From Halorussus halobius (lineage in GTDB: Archaea; Halobacteriota; Halobacteria; Halobacteriales; Haladaptataceae): a DNA stretch of 64,000 nt. Location of the stretch: the NCBI RefSeq assembly GCF_004765805.1, contig NZ_SBIU01000003.1, positions 868,001 through 932,000 on the forward strand, in the 5' to 3' direction. The notes under the pieces were generated by a model. It did not search any database and was not told the DNA's origin. It saw nothing but the letters and a program-made list of their open reading frames with translations. This document shows, piece by piece, positions 55,276 through 63,755 of this stretch. The number at the start of each line of letters is the position of its first letter. The first letter of the stretch is position 1. The position numbers were made by a program, and so were the translations under genes.

Positions 55276-55549
55276 GTACCTGAGTACGTATGTCGATCTA
55301 CCCGGTCGAACCTACCTGTCTCGGTATTTACGAACACAAAAGAACAATCGAGTCTGTGCGTAACAGACACTGTACCGCAGCTACCCTGTTGAGTACGACG
55401 GAGAAAGCATGCCAGTTTGATGTGTCGAGGTACGTCAGTCTCATAAATCCAAGACTGGCCGTCGTGGTATGTAGTGTACGCTGAACCTATCGACCCACTA
55501 AGCAACTGAATATGCTACCTTTGAAGGCAGTAGGAGCGCGTCGACAAAC

Positions 55550-55620
55550 TGCCGCCCGTAGGGGCGGCGTTCCCGGAAAGAGAGAGAGTGAACGGGTTCC
55601 GGTCCGTGGTGGGGCCGTGA
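55550..55620. repeat. Hairpin-bearing repeat R2 (right bracket of the module)
   Basis: gccgccc pairs with gggcggc around gtag. It is followed by gttcccggaaagagagagag, tgaacgggttccggtc and cgtggtgggg. It matches R1 in order and in most bases, in the same orientation. Confidence 0.75.
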
Positions 55621-55641
55621 CCCACTCCCGGCCGTAATGGC

Positions 55642-55800
55642 GTGCGGCCAGTCACTCATCACTGCTCTCGAAGCAATCCGTATGGTTGGGACTGGATCAC
55701 CTACCGTGAAGTGGAGGACGAACTGGATATTGCCCCATCAACGATGTCTGGTATAATCGACAGGAGGGAGCAATATCTCAGCGTCAATAAGAACGGTTAG
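55642..55800 (+). pseudogene. Fragment of a winged-helix regulator
   Basis: A GTG-started frame of 52 codons reads GWDWITYREVEDELDIAPST, then MSGIIDRREQYLSVNKNG and a stop. This is the recognition helix and wing of a winged-helix domain (strand-helix-turn-helix). The N-terminal part is missing or out of frame. It may be the 3' relic of a regulator of the neighbouring defence genes, or a very small active gene. Confidence 0.5.
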
Positions 55801-55854
55801 ATGAATATTGGCACCTGCGGGCCAATAGGAATCTGCGTGGCTCTTAAACGGGAT

Positions 55855-55862
55855 TTTATATA
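55855..55862 (+). promoter_or_regulatory. TATA box of the mcrBC-like operon
   Basis: tttatata lies 24-31 nt before the ATG at 55886, one of the clearest TATA boxes in the window. Confidence 0.7.
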
Positions 55863-55885
55863 CTCAGGACTACCTGTATCCGATA

Positions 55886-57115
55886 ATGAGTGACTCGTCG
55901 GACGACTATACGCTTGAGGATGCACAAGACGAAGTCGGAATTCTTCGCCGTGTAACCGACGACGTCGTCGAAGCGATCCAGAATGCAGAGAACGAAGACG
56001 TACTGGAGTTCCTGATCGAAGACGAGAAACTCGACGTGATCCACGACGGGAAGCGTGGGCTGGGTCGGGTTCGACGTGCTGTGCTTGAGTCCCCACTGGC
56101 TTCAGACCGCCTCAAGCGCGTCGTGAGCCTCCGGGGTGACGAAACACCTGCAGAGATACTCGTCCCAAACGACGTTGAGCGGAACGCGAAAGTCGCGCTG
56201 GAAGCGGGCAAGCCAGTCGTCCTGTATGGGCCAACCGGGACAGGGAAGACGACGTTTGCTAAGCAACTCGCTCGTGAAACCGGAATCGGATACACCCTCA
56301 ACACTGCCACTCCCTCGTGGACGCCGTCGGACATCATCGGTGGAATTAGTCCGGATTACACCGGCGACTCGCTAAGCTACCGGACGAAACTCGGTTGCGT
56401 GTCCGAAGCCGTTCAGCGTGCTCGCCGGTTCGACGTCGAATACGGCGTCATCCTCGATGAGATTACGCGAGCAGACATATCGAAGATATTTGGTCCACTG
56501 TACACCGCCATCGAGAACCCACACCAAACCATCTTTGAGACCGACGAAGGTGAGACTATTGAGCTGGACGAGCGGGTGAACATCATCTGTACGATGAACA
56601 TGTCCGACCGGACGGTGAACGAACTCGATAACGCCATCACCCGCCGGTTCGCCATGATCGAGTTGGACGAGTACGAGGAAGACAAGCGCCGTCAGCTGTT
56701 CAAAGACTGGATCACCACGCACGTTACCGACCACACCGACCTCGGAGAAAGTGAGATTCTCCGGCTGTTCGAGCGTGACTACCAGGGTATCAATCACGGC
56801 CACGAATCGACGTCGCAAGGGTCGATCATGCGGTTCGGTCCGATGCACTACCGCGACGTCGCCGTCTTCCTCGGCGTCGGCTGTCGGGAAGGCGGAGAGT
56901 ACGAGTACGACCAGACAGACGCAGTCGGACAGGCATTCCGGACATACATCGTTCCGCGACTCCTGAACGCCGCCGCATTCCCACAGATCGAGCGGATCGC
57001 GGAACACTACCGCGCGATGAATGGCGAGTTCGAGGAGTTCGATCTCGCCCCTGCTGCCGAGCTCGCCGAACGGGAACTCGAACAGGAACGACGTCAGATG
57101 GGCTCCTACGAGTAA
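55886..57115 (+). CDS. mcrB: McrB-like AAA+ GTPase of a type IV restriction system
   Basis: The 409-residue protein has Walker A GPTGTGKT at 115-122, Walker B YGVILDEITRAD (about 186-197), the McrB signature MNMSDR at 237-242, and the arginine-finger region NAITRRFAMIEL. McrB uses GTP to translocate DNA and activate the McrC nuclease. The first 90 residues are acidic and helical and match no known modified-base reader (no EVE, YTH or ADAM-MADF domain is obvious). What it recognises is therefore unknown. Its stop overlaps mcrC by 1 nt (TAATG). Confidence 0.9.
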   Translation: MSDSSDDYTLEDAQDEVGILRRVTDDVVEAIQNAENEDVLEFLIEDEKLDVIHDGKRGLGRVRRAVLESPLASDRLKRVVSLRGDETPAEILVPNDVERNAKVALEAGKPVVLYGPTGTGKTTFAKQLARETGIGYTLNTATPSWTPSDIIGGISPDYTGDSLSYRTKLGCVSEAVQRARRFDVEYGVILDEITRADISKIFGPLYTAIENPHQTIFETDEGETIELDERVNIICTMNMSDRTVNELDNAITRRFAMIELDEYEEDKRRQLFKDWITTHVTDHTDLGESEILRLFERDYQGINHGHESTSQGSIMRFGPMHYRDVAVFLGVGCREGGEYEYDQTDAVGQAFRTYIVPRLLNAAAFPQIERIAEHYRAMNGEFEEFDLAPAAELAERELEQERRQMGSYE

Positions 57116-58872
57116 TGAGCAGCGTTGACGAAGTCTACGAGTACGGGCAGGACACCTTCAACATCCCCGAACGCGGGGAGATCCGCATAGAAGGCTGTCC
57201 GTCGTCCATCGGGGACCAACTTCGTCGCGCATCCTTCACACAGGAAAGTCCCGGCGTCTTCACGAAGAGCCAAGCAGCACTCGATGGCGAGCAAGAGTAC
57301 GAGGTCGTGACGGTCACCGTAGACGGCGACGAAAACGAAGTACTCCACGTTGAAGCGACAGACATCATCGGCGTCGTGAGTCTCACGCCGTCGTCGAAGG
57401 TACAGGTCGATCCGAAAATCGACTGGGAACACATCTTCGACATGCTGCTGGCCGTCTACGACCAGAACCGATCCATCGAGTATCACGGGATCCCGCTGCA
57501 GGACTTCCTCTCCGACGACATCCATCTTGATGACGTGTTCGTGGTGCTGGCGATCAACTATCTGGATGGCTTGGAGACGATTCACCGGCAGGGTTACATC
57601 CGTGACCTAGTGATCCGTCGGCTCGACAGTCTCGATGGGCGTGGGGAGATCGACGTCGAACAAACGCTGTTGAACCACGGGCGTGGGACATTGGAGCCAC
57701 ACTGGATCCGCAACGAGACCGAGTACGACAACGCTGCGAACTCCCTCCTCCATTACGCAGGGAAGACACTCCTTCGACTCTTCCGACAGAACACCCACGA
57801 GAACGACCACCCTGCATATGATCGGATCTTCTCCGAAGTACACCGCGAGGTGGAACGCCTGGAGAGTATGGGTGTCAGCAGCGGGTTGGACCGGATGGAC
57901 GCGTATCGACGCCTCTCGCTCAGCGACCTTCCGAAGCAGCGACGTTACTACCAGAAGGCGTTCGACGTCGCCAAGGCGGTGATGTCGTCGTCGCTCGGTC
58001 AGCAACTCCGTGATGGCCCACGAGAGCTGGTCGTGGACTACGTCCTGAATATGGAGTCGCTGTTCGAGCAGTACTCGCAGGTCGTCATCGAGCGCGAACT
58101 CTCGTCCATCAAGTCCTACGACCATCTCGGCGACCTTGACGACGTGACACCCGTCCGGTCACCATCGGTGAACCCATTCGAGGGTGAAGGGCAGATCTAC
58201 CACGAACCGGACCACGCGCTGCAGGAAGGTGACGAGACACTGGCTGTACTGGACTCGAAATATTACGCAGAGGGTCACGATCCAGTGAAGGAATCGCCGT
58301 CCAGATCACGGCTCTTCAGTTACGCGTATCTCCTTCACTCCGACCGGCTCGCATTCCTGTGTCCGCTTCTCAAACCGAAGCGTCGGCGAGTTACCCAGAC
58401 AGATGCTGAACTGCAGATCGTTTCGCCCGAGCAGGAGTTTACGTTGAGCGGGTACGGTGATGTCGTCCACGACTATCTGCACGACGTACTCGTTCGCAAG
58501 TCTGCTGAACTCGAAGCTTTCCGGGCTGTCGCGGAAAACCGACTGTGCCTCGATGGCGTCGAAGAGACGGACCTGAGCGACGCAAAGTCGATGAGCGGCC
58601 CATTCACGTTCAAAGATACTCGGGACTTCTCTTTGCGTGTTCTCAAGGCTGCCGCCGACGAACACTCGTGGGAGGTCCGAAATCGGTACGATCTGGAACA
58701 GGACGGCGACTGGACACGGGAACAGATCGAGACGCGGTGTGAACAGCGCTACGAGCATACGACGACGTGCGTACCGGTGTTCTGTCGTGAACAGGGACAA
58801 GAGTGGATTGACCTCTACTTCCTAGGCGGAGGAGGAGACGTTGAGAAGGAAGGCCCATTGAAGCTTTTATAG
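57115..58872 (+). CDS. mcrC: McrC-like nuclease subunit
   Basis: The 585-residue protein has the McrC N-terminal domain (about 20-300), including SLTPSSKVQVDPKIDWEHIF and FVVLAINYLDGLETIHRQGY. A PD-(D/E)XK nuclease has E364-P-D366 and L-D380-S-K382 (LAVLDSKYY). It would cleave DNA when bound by the McrB ring. The C-terminal 130 residues, after ALLKPKRRRVTQ-like sequence (PLLKPKRRRVTQTD), are longer than in classic McrC and unrecognised. Translation is coupled to mcrB. Confidence 0.88.
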   Translation: MSSVDEVYEYGQDTFNIPERGEIRIEGCPSSIGDQLRRASFTQESPGVFTKSQAALDGEQEYEVVTVTVDGDENEVLHVEATDIIGVVSLTPSSKVQVDPKIDWEHIFDMLLAVYDQNRSIEYHGIPLQDFLSDDIHLDDVFVVLAINYLDGLETIHRQGYIRDLVIRRLDSLDGRGEIDVEQTLLNHGRGTLEPHWIRNETEYDNAANSLLHYAGKTLLRLFRQNTHENDHPAYDRIFSEVHREVERLESMGVSSGLDRMDAYRRLSLSDLPKQRRYYQKAFDVAKAVMSSSLGQQLRDGPRELVVDYVLNMESLFEQYSQVVIERELSSIKSYDHLGDLDDVTPVRSPSVNPFEGEGQIYHEPDHALQEGDETLAVLDSKYYAEGHDPVKESPSRSRLFSYAYLLHSDRLAFLCPLLKPKRRRVTQTDAELQIVSPEQEFTLSGYGDVVHDYLHDVLVRKSAELEAFRAVAENRLCLDGVEETDLSDAKSMSGPFTFKDTRDFSLRVLKAAADEHSWEVRNRYDLEQDGDWTREQIETRCEQRYEHTTTCVPVFCREQGQEWIDLYFLGGGGDVEKEGPLKLL

Positions 58873-58879
58873 AGATAGT

Positions 58880-59518
58880 ATGTACCAAACACCGTACCGG
58901 TGGACGACCAACGAAGGAACGACACACGTCTTCTACGACAATAATCTGCCTCCGAGCGAAGGATTCGGCTGGAATAGTCTCTGTGGTGAAGAGAGAATTC
59001 CCATTGAAGGAGAGCACTTCGAACTCCAAGAGGAGGTTACAGAGGAGTCGATAACGTGCGAACGTTGCCGTGACCAGCTCGGCAAATCGTACGTAGGTCT
59101 TGGTGACGATGATATCTCAGGTATGCGAAGTTGCTTGCTTAGAATTCGCCGGGATGGTGAGGGGGAACTAATCGGGGCTCGCCGTCTCTGTCAGGGGAGA
59201 CCTCTCCACTATGAAATCTCGTTCGAGCCTACGTCATTTACTGGTGACCTTCAGACAGAGATGGACGAGGTTTGCGAAGACTGCTGGCAGAACTACGTTG
59301 ATCGCCAGTGGAGCGGCGATGTCGAAGGAGGAGAGCTTCAAGTCGAATGCTGGGTAGATGGTGAGAAAGAATCCTACTATGCAGCATCCGTTGAAGCAGT
59401 TAATACGGGCCCGAAAGCGAAGCTTCGACTGACCAGTGAGAACGGTCTCAAACAGGAACTTGCCAGAGAGGACATCGACTCAATCACACTAACGCCAGCA
59501 CAAATCGTGGACTACTGA
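58880..59518 (+). CDS. Cys-rich hypothetical protein coupled to mcrBC
   Basis: The 212-residue protein begins 7 bp after mcrC. Two half zinc-binding clusters are visible: C35 with CERCRDQL (about 69-72), then C104 region (ARRLCQGRPLHYEIS) with CEDCWQNYV (about 132-135). The C-terminal 60 residues (LQVECWVDGEKESYYAASVE) look like a small beta barrel. No family is recognised. Tight coupling suggests a third component of the McrBC-like system, perhaps a target reader or regulator. Confidence 0.7.
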   Translation: MYQTPYRWTTNEGTTHVFYDNNLPPSEGFGWNSLCGEERIPIEGEHFELQEEVTEESITCERCRDQLGKSYVGLGDDDISGMRSCLLRIRRDGEGELIGARRLCQGRPLHYEISFEPTSFTGDLQTEMDEVCEDCWQNYVDRQWSGDVEGGELQVECWVDGEKESYYAASVEAVNTGPKAKLRLTSENGLKQELAREDIDSITLTPAQIVDY

Positions 59519-59578
59519 TTCCGTCAGTCGGTCAGTTTCTTCAGAGAGGCTATTGGTTCTGTGGTTCAGGGTTTCTGG

Positions 59579-60016
59579 TCAGAAGGGTGCCACGAGCCAC
59601 TTGCCATCTTCTTTCCGTTCAAGTTGGGGGCCGAAAACCTGCTGGAGAGAGTGAAGCCCGTCCTCGTACCGGAGATCGTACGTTTTTCCACTTCGATGGA
59701 ACGAACCTTCGACGACGAACTGCACTGTCGGACTTTGGTACTCTAAATCGTTTGCGCGTCGATCCATTTCATGGGCCAACTCATTCGCCAGATCCTCATC
59801 AGCCAAGGCATCTGCGAGACCAACAACACTCACACTATCCGGAACATCGTCTTCTTGGAGTCGCTGTACAAACTCTTCCACAGGAATCTGATGCTCGAAG
59901 GTCTCATACGCACCCTCGATAACAAGATTGTAGCGTCCGGGTATCTGTCCGGGGCCTGCCATTACGGATACAACGTCTCCGAAGGGACAAAAATGGATAC
60001 GGTAGCGTGAGCTCAC
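59579..60016 (-). CDS. Hypothetical protein (145 aa)
   Basis: The likely start is a GTG at 60016 (VSSRYRIHFCPFGDVVSVMA). A helical acidic middle (VVGLADALADEDLANELAHE) separates two beta-rich ends (YNLVIEGAYETFEHQIPVEE; VQFVVEGSFHRSGKTYDLRY). No family is recognised. It lies 13 bp after the 60,030 gene on the same strand, and both converge on the mcrBC operon. Confidence 0.6.
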   Translation of the reverse strand: MSSRYRIHFCPFGDVVSVMAGPGQIPGRYNLVIEGAYETFEHQIPVEEFVQRLQEDDVPDSVSVVGLADALADEDLANELAHEMDRRANDLEYQSPTVQFVVEGSFHRSGKTYDLRYEDGLHSLQQVFGPQLERKEDGKWLVAPF

Positions 60017-60029
60017 TCGTGGTCAGCGA

Positions 60030-60566
60030 TTAGTCCGAAGTGGTGAACTGTAACAAGGTGGACTGTTGTTCGCTTGTTCCTTGGTGGGTGGATCCATCCT
60101 GACAGTCGATTGTCGTCGCAGGAGTGATCGTGGGATCGAGATCCTCTAGAAGATGGTGGCCATCCGGCGAATCAATCGTTGCGAGGCACTCGCTACAGAC
60201 CAATACGAGATAGTAGTCATGGAAATCGAGCTGCCGGTCGGCAGAATCGCCACACCAGTGACACTCAGGAGTCGCCGCCCGGAATCGATCCAAGAGATCT
60301 TCTGAGTCCATCACCTGGGTAAGGAGGGTGGACAGATTCGAGTGGTCCGACATATCAAGTTGAAGTATCGAAACGGGCTTCTCAATCACGGGCCGCAGGT
60401 TTTGCAACCACGTCGCTACACTGTCCCTGGTCGGATCTGAACGTTGCTTGTCCATCTCTCTGGTCACATTCCGAAGGAGGGTATCTCGTTCAGTCTGAGA
60501 GATCGGGAACGTGCAGTACGGTTGGATGGGCTCCACAAATATGACGCGATGATCAGTGTCACTCAT
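60030..60566 (-). CDS. Hypothetical protein with a CxxC...CxxC zinc site (178 aa)
   Basis: The ATG at 60566 (MSDTDHRVIFVEPIQPYCTF) is preferred to an in-frame start four codons upstream. A probable zinc site is CHWCG (about 104-108) and VCSEC (about 125-129), with HHLLEDLDP shortly after, HNH-like in spacing but without a proven catalytic His. The C-terminal tail is Thr/Gln/Ser-rich. Function is unknown. It shares an operon with the 59,579 gene. Confidence 0.6.
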   Translation of the reverse strand: MSDTDHRVIFVEPIQPYCTFPISQTERDTLLRNVTREMDKQRSDPTRDSVATWLQNLRPVIEKPVSILQLDMSDHSNLSTLLTQVMDSEDLLDRFRAATPECHWCGDSADRQLDFHDYYLVLVCSECLATIDSPDGHHLLEDLDPTITPATTIDCQDGSTHQGTSEQQSTLLQFTTSD

Positions 60567-60958
60567 CACAACCACCACTCCTTACGCGAGAGAAAACGAC
60601 TGATCGAGCTCTTCGATTCAGAAGGCGGGCAGAGTCAATTCTTGACCACATTCGCGGACGGCCCGCCGTTGCGAGGTGTTGTTTTGCTACCATTCTGGGA
60701 ATGGGTCAAATAACCAGGTGCGTAAAAACCTCTGCCCAGAGAACACCGTGGTATCGCCCCAATAGCGCCTATATGGCCAGTATTCGGATTGAGAGACCGG
60801 AGAGTAGACTCACAGCACGACCATATCGCCGACTCGCCATAGACAGACCGTAGGGGGATGGGCTACCGCAAGCAACGGAGGCACTCTCAGCGAGAGTCTC
60901 GAAATGGATTGTCGAAAATCGCCACCGGGTGTTATCTTCGCTTCCAGCTTCGAGGTTC
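60567..60958. other. Intergenic region with no visible gene
   Basis: This 392-bp region should hold the promoter of the 60,566 gene and the end of the methylase gene. One short palindrome (actctcagcgagagt, 60883-60897) is present. No coding signal is convincing. Confidence 0.5.
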
Positions 60959-63634
60959 CTATTCGCCGTAGCTCGTGACGTCCCGATCCCCGAGAACTCG
61001 CGTATATCTTTGGTCGCCGGTCACGTCGGCGAGCCGACCGGCGAGTTCGCGCAGGTCGTCATCGACACCCCACTTATCCACGTAGTTCTGAACTGCTTGC
61101 CCCTTCTCGTAGCGGTAGCGGAGGAACTGAAGTTTGTCGAGGTCCGAGAGGTGGTCGCCACCGTCGCCGTTGACGTGTTCCTCAATGTACGCCCGACGCT
61201 TCTCGTTGTCCCAAGTACCGAGTTCGAAGCCGTCATCTTGGTTGTACAGGTTCGTCTCCTTGAGGTCCTCTGGGCTGGCATTCGTCCCGCGGCAGAGCTT
61301 GTTAACGTCGTCGAAGGAGGGGTTCGATGTGTCGAGCAGGTCGATGAACACGTCTTCGACGCCAATGTCGCTGGCTTCCTGGATGATGCCGTATATCTCC
61401 TGAACGACTTCCTTCGCGGACATGATCTCGCCGTCGCGCTGCACCTTCCCGTGGTGTTTGGAGTACTCGTGGAAGCACGCGCCCATCTCCATCACGCCGA
61501 TGTCGCCGCGGGAGAGATCACGGTTTTCTTCGAGTTGCTTGCGGGTGCGACGGGCTGTTCGGTAGATGTCCCGGCGGAGGGAGTTCCACGAGGCAGGTTC
61601 GGTGTCGTCAATGGGGCGAGCGACGACGACAATGTCGAAGGAGACGGCTTCACCAGAGATGAATTTGTTAATATCCGCACTGATGGGATACGTTGCTGTC
61701 ACCTCAAAGCCAACGTCGCAGAGTGACTCTAACAACTCACCCCAGGATTCTGAATCAGAGTGATGATACGTGAATGTGAGTGAACCGTCGTCTTTCAGGG
61801 CCCTCTTAATGACCGAGAAGGATTGTTCAAGTTCAGATTCGAAATCCTCGGCAGTTTTGCCCAAGTATGGGTTTGTAACGATTGATTCGGTTCGTGGAGT
61901 TTTTTCTTCATCAAACCCAGGGTATTCATCTTCAAGCAGAATTTTCTGCCAGACATAAAAGTAGTCTGCCACCTCGGAATACATGATATTGTCGTAATAC
62001 GGAGGGTCAGTAATGACCGCATCAAACTCGTCTTCGTAGTCAAGAGTTCGCATGTCTCCTTGATGAAGGGATGATTGTTCCCCGACTGACTTTGAGAATT
62101 CAGCTGATTCTACCATTTCACCGCTATCATCGATGTATCGATCTGTCGGAGAATTAGCCCACTTTACGCCATCTCTGACCATATCCCACGAAGCTTTGAA
62201 TGTCCCACGTCCGAATTCACCACCCCAGACATTGTTCTCTGCAGGGTACATTGGAGGATCGAAAGAATTTGTTCTGAAGATATGATCCATTCCATTCCTT
62301 GTCGCATCGTATGATGCCATCGCGGAATTGGTCCGAAGCGCATCAGAGAACGCAAGTAACAGAAATTCCCGTTCGTTCTGGTCAATTTTCTCAAAGGAAC
62401 GGAGGAGCTTGGCGAGATTTAGAAGCTGCCTCTTATTGAACATATCCGACCACGTCTCGTAGCCGTGATCAAACACAGGGTTGCGCTCAGAGGTCATATG
62501 TCCCGGTGGGATTTCCTCTTTAGGGACATACTCGTGGAGGTCGTCGCTTTCTTCCCATTCGCGTACTGCATCTTGGTACAATTCTTCGTCAGCCTCCTCA
62601 ACACGCTTGTATCCCTTATGTACGGACTTCGGCTCGCCAGCGTCGTCACAATGTTCGCAGTAGTACTCAATAGCGTAAAGCCGCAAATCGTATCCGCCCT
62701 GCTCTTGGATCGCGTCCGTAATTCCGTACTTTTGCCCACAGTCGGGACAGTTATACTTCCCACCGCGCGAGACGTTGCCCTCCTTTGGAACGAACCCATG
62801 ACCGCAGTCGTTACAGACGCTCTCTGACTGCCAATCGTCAACGGTCGTAACCGCACCACAATCTGGGCAGAGAACGTTGTAGCCTGGATCCTCATCCTTC
62901 TCCACGTATCGTTCCTTCGCTACCCGGTAGTCCTTAAACAGCGGAACTGTGTGCCCGCAGGAGACACAGTCCAACTCCTTCACCCAGAAATTGTACATCA
63001 CGTCCGCGTCGTGATCGCCGTTCGGGCATGGTGTCTTGTAGTACTGCGTAATCTCATCGGCGACGTCGTCTTTTACCTGCTCGAAGGCCTCTTCGAGGTC
63101 TTTGACGTCGGTCTGCCCGGCTTCGAGTTCCTTCTTCGTGACGAACCAAGCGACAGGATTCAGGTCGTTGCCGACTACCTCTGCGCCAAAGCGAGAGGCC
63201 TCTACGAGCGATGTGCCTCCGCCCATGAACGGGTCGAGGATCTTCTTATCTTCAACGCGAACGTCCTTGGGGTACAGTTCCCAGAGACTCTCCGGGTCGG
63301 TCATGTCCACGCGTTCGAGGAGCGAGGCAACGTCGAGGTCGGACTCTCCGTCGGCGTCGTCGCCGTAAGACGCGAGCGTGCTTCCCTCGTGACCGGGTTC
63401 GAACACCGAGACTTTCTCAGGGTCGTCCAGCAGCGTGTAGAGAGAAATAGCGCGGAAGACACAGCCGAGGCGTCGCGCCCACCACTTGTGCATCGTGTAG
63501 ATCGGCCGGTAGTACATTTTCGCCCGGCCCTCCTTCTCGGCGATCTCGTTCACGCGCTCGATGGGGAATCCCCGTTCGATGGGGAGTTCGGTCCGTTCCT
63601 GCCGATCCTGTGAAGACCCAGATTGTTCAGACAT
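60959..63634 (-). CDS. DUF1156-type DNA adenine methylase with zinc ribbons
   Basis: The 891-residue protein opens with the DUF1156-type segment IERGFPIERVNEIAEKEGRA and YTMHKWWARRLGCVFRA. Methylase motif I is DPFMGGGTS (134-142) and motif IV is DPPYYDN at 543-549, typical of N6-adenine methylases. Between them lie several zinc ribbons (CPNGDHD...CVSCGH; CPDCGAVT; CNDCGHGF; CPDCGQKY; CEHCDD). Such methylases occur in anti-phage gene sets beside DUF499 proteins and helicases. The partner genes would lie beyond the right edge. Confidence 0.9.
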   Translation of the reverse strand: MSEQSGSSQDRQERTELPIERGFPIERVNEIAEKEGRAKMYYRPIYTMHKWWARRLGCVFRAISLYTLLDDPEKVSVFEPGHEGSTLASYGDDADGESDLDVASLLERVDMTDPESLWELYPKDVRVEDKKILDPFMGGGTSLVEASRFGAEVVGNDLNPVAWFVTKKELEAGQTDVKDLEEAFEQVKDDVADEITQYYKTPCPNGDHDADVMYNFWVKELDCVSCGHTVPLFKDYRVAKERYVEKDEDPGYNVLCPDCGAVTTVDDWQSESVCNDCGHGFVPKEGNVSRGGKYNCPDCGQKYGITDAIQEQGGYDLRLYAIEYYCEHCDDAGEPKSVHKGYKRVEEADEELYQDAVREWEESDDLHEYVPKEEIPPGHMTSERNPVFDHGYETWSDMFNKRQLLNLAKLLRSFEKIDQNEREFLLLAFSDALRTNSAMASYDATRNGMDHIFRTNSFDPPMYPAENNVWGGEFGRGTFKASWDMVRDGVKWANSPTDRYIDDSGEMVESAEFSKSVGEQSSLHQGDMRTLDYEDEFDAVITDPPYYDNIMYSEVADYFYVWQKILLEDEYPGFDEEKTPRTESIVTNPYLGKTAEDFESELEQSFSVIKRALKDDGSLTFTYHHSDSESWGELLESLCDVGFEVTATYPISADINKFISGEAVSFDIVVVARPIDDTEPASWNSLRRDIYRTARRTRKQLEENRDLSRGDIGVMEMGACFHEYSKHHGKVQRDGEIMSAKEVVQEIYGIIQEASDIGVEDVFIDLLDTSNPSFDDVNKLCRGTNASPEDLKETNLYNQDDGFELGTWDNEKRRAYIEEHVNGDGGDHLSDLDKLQFLRYRYEKGQAVQNYVDKWGVDDDLRELAGRLADVTGDQRYTRVLGDRDVTSYGE

Positions 63635-63755
63635 TATTCAGTATGTAGAAGCGATACGCCACGAGCCACATAAGTGTGCGTTCTTCGCAGTAACATCTCA
63701 GTGAAGCGAGCTTCGTTGGGTATTTCGAAAGGAGACGGAACGTCGAAGAAGTTGC

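Larger units (their letters stand above)
55057..55641. other. Intergenic region with palindromes and R2
   Basis: These 585 bp hold no convincing gene. They contain many cgtacgta strings (55,229-55,292), the 16-bp palindrome at 55,260, and repeat R2 at 55,550. They look like a control or recombination region rather than coding DNA. Confidence 0.5.

Noticed and set aside
55801..55893. 30-codon frame just before mcrB
   Set aside because: It contains the mcrB TATA box and overlaps the mcrB start out of frame. Promoter function explains the sequence better.
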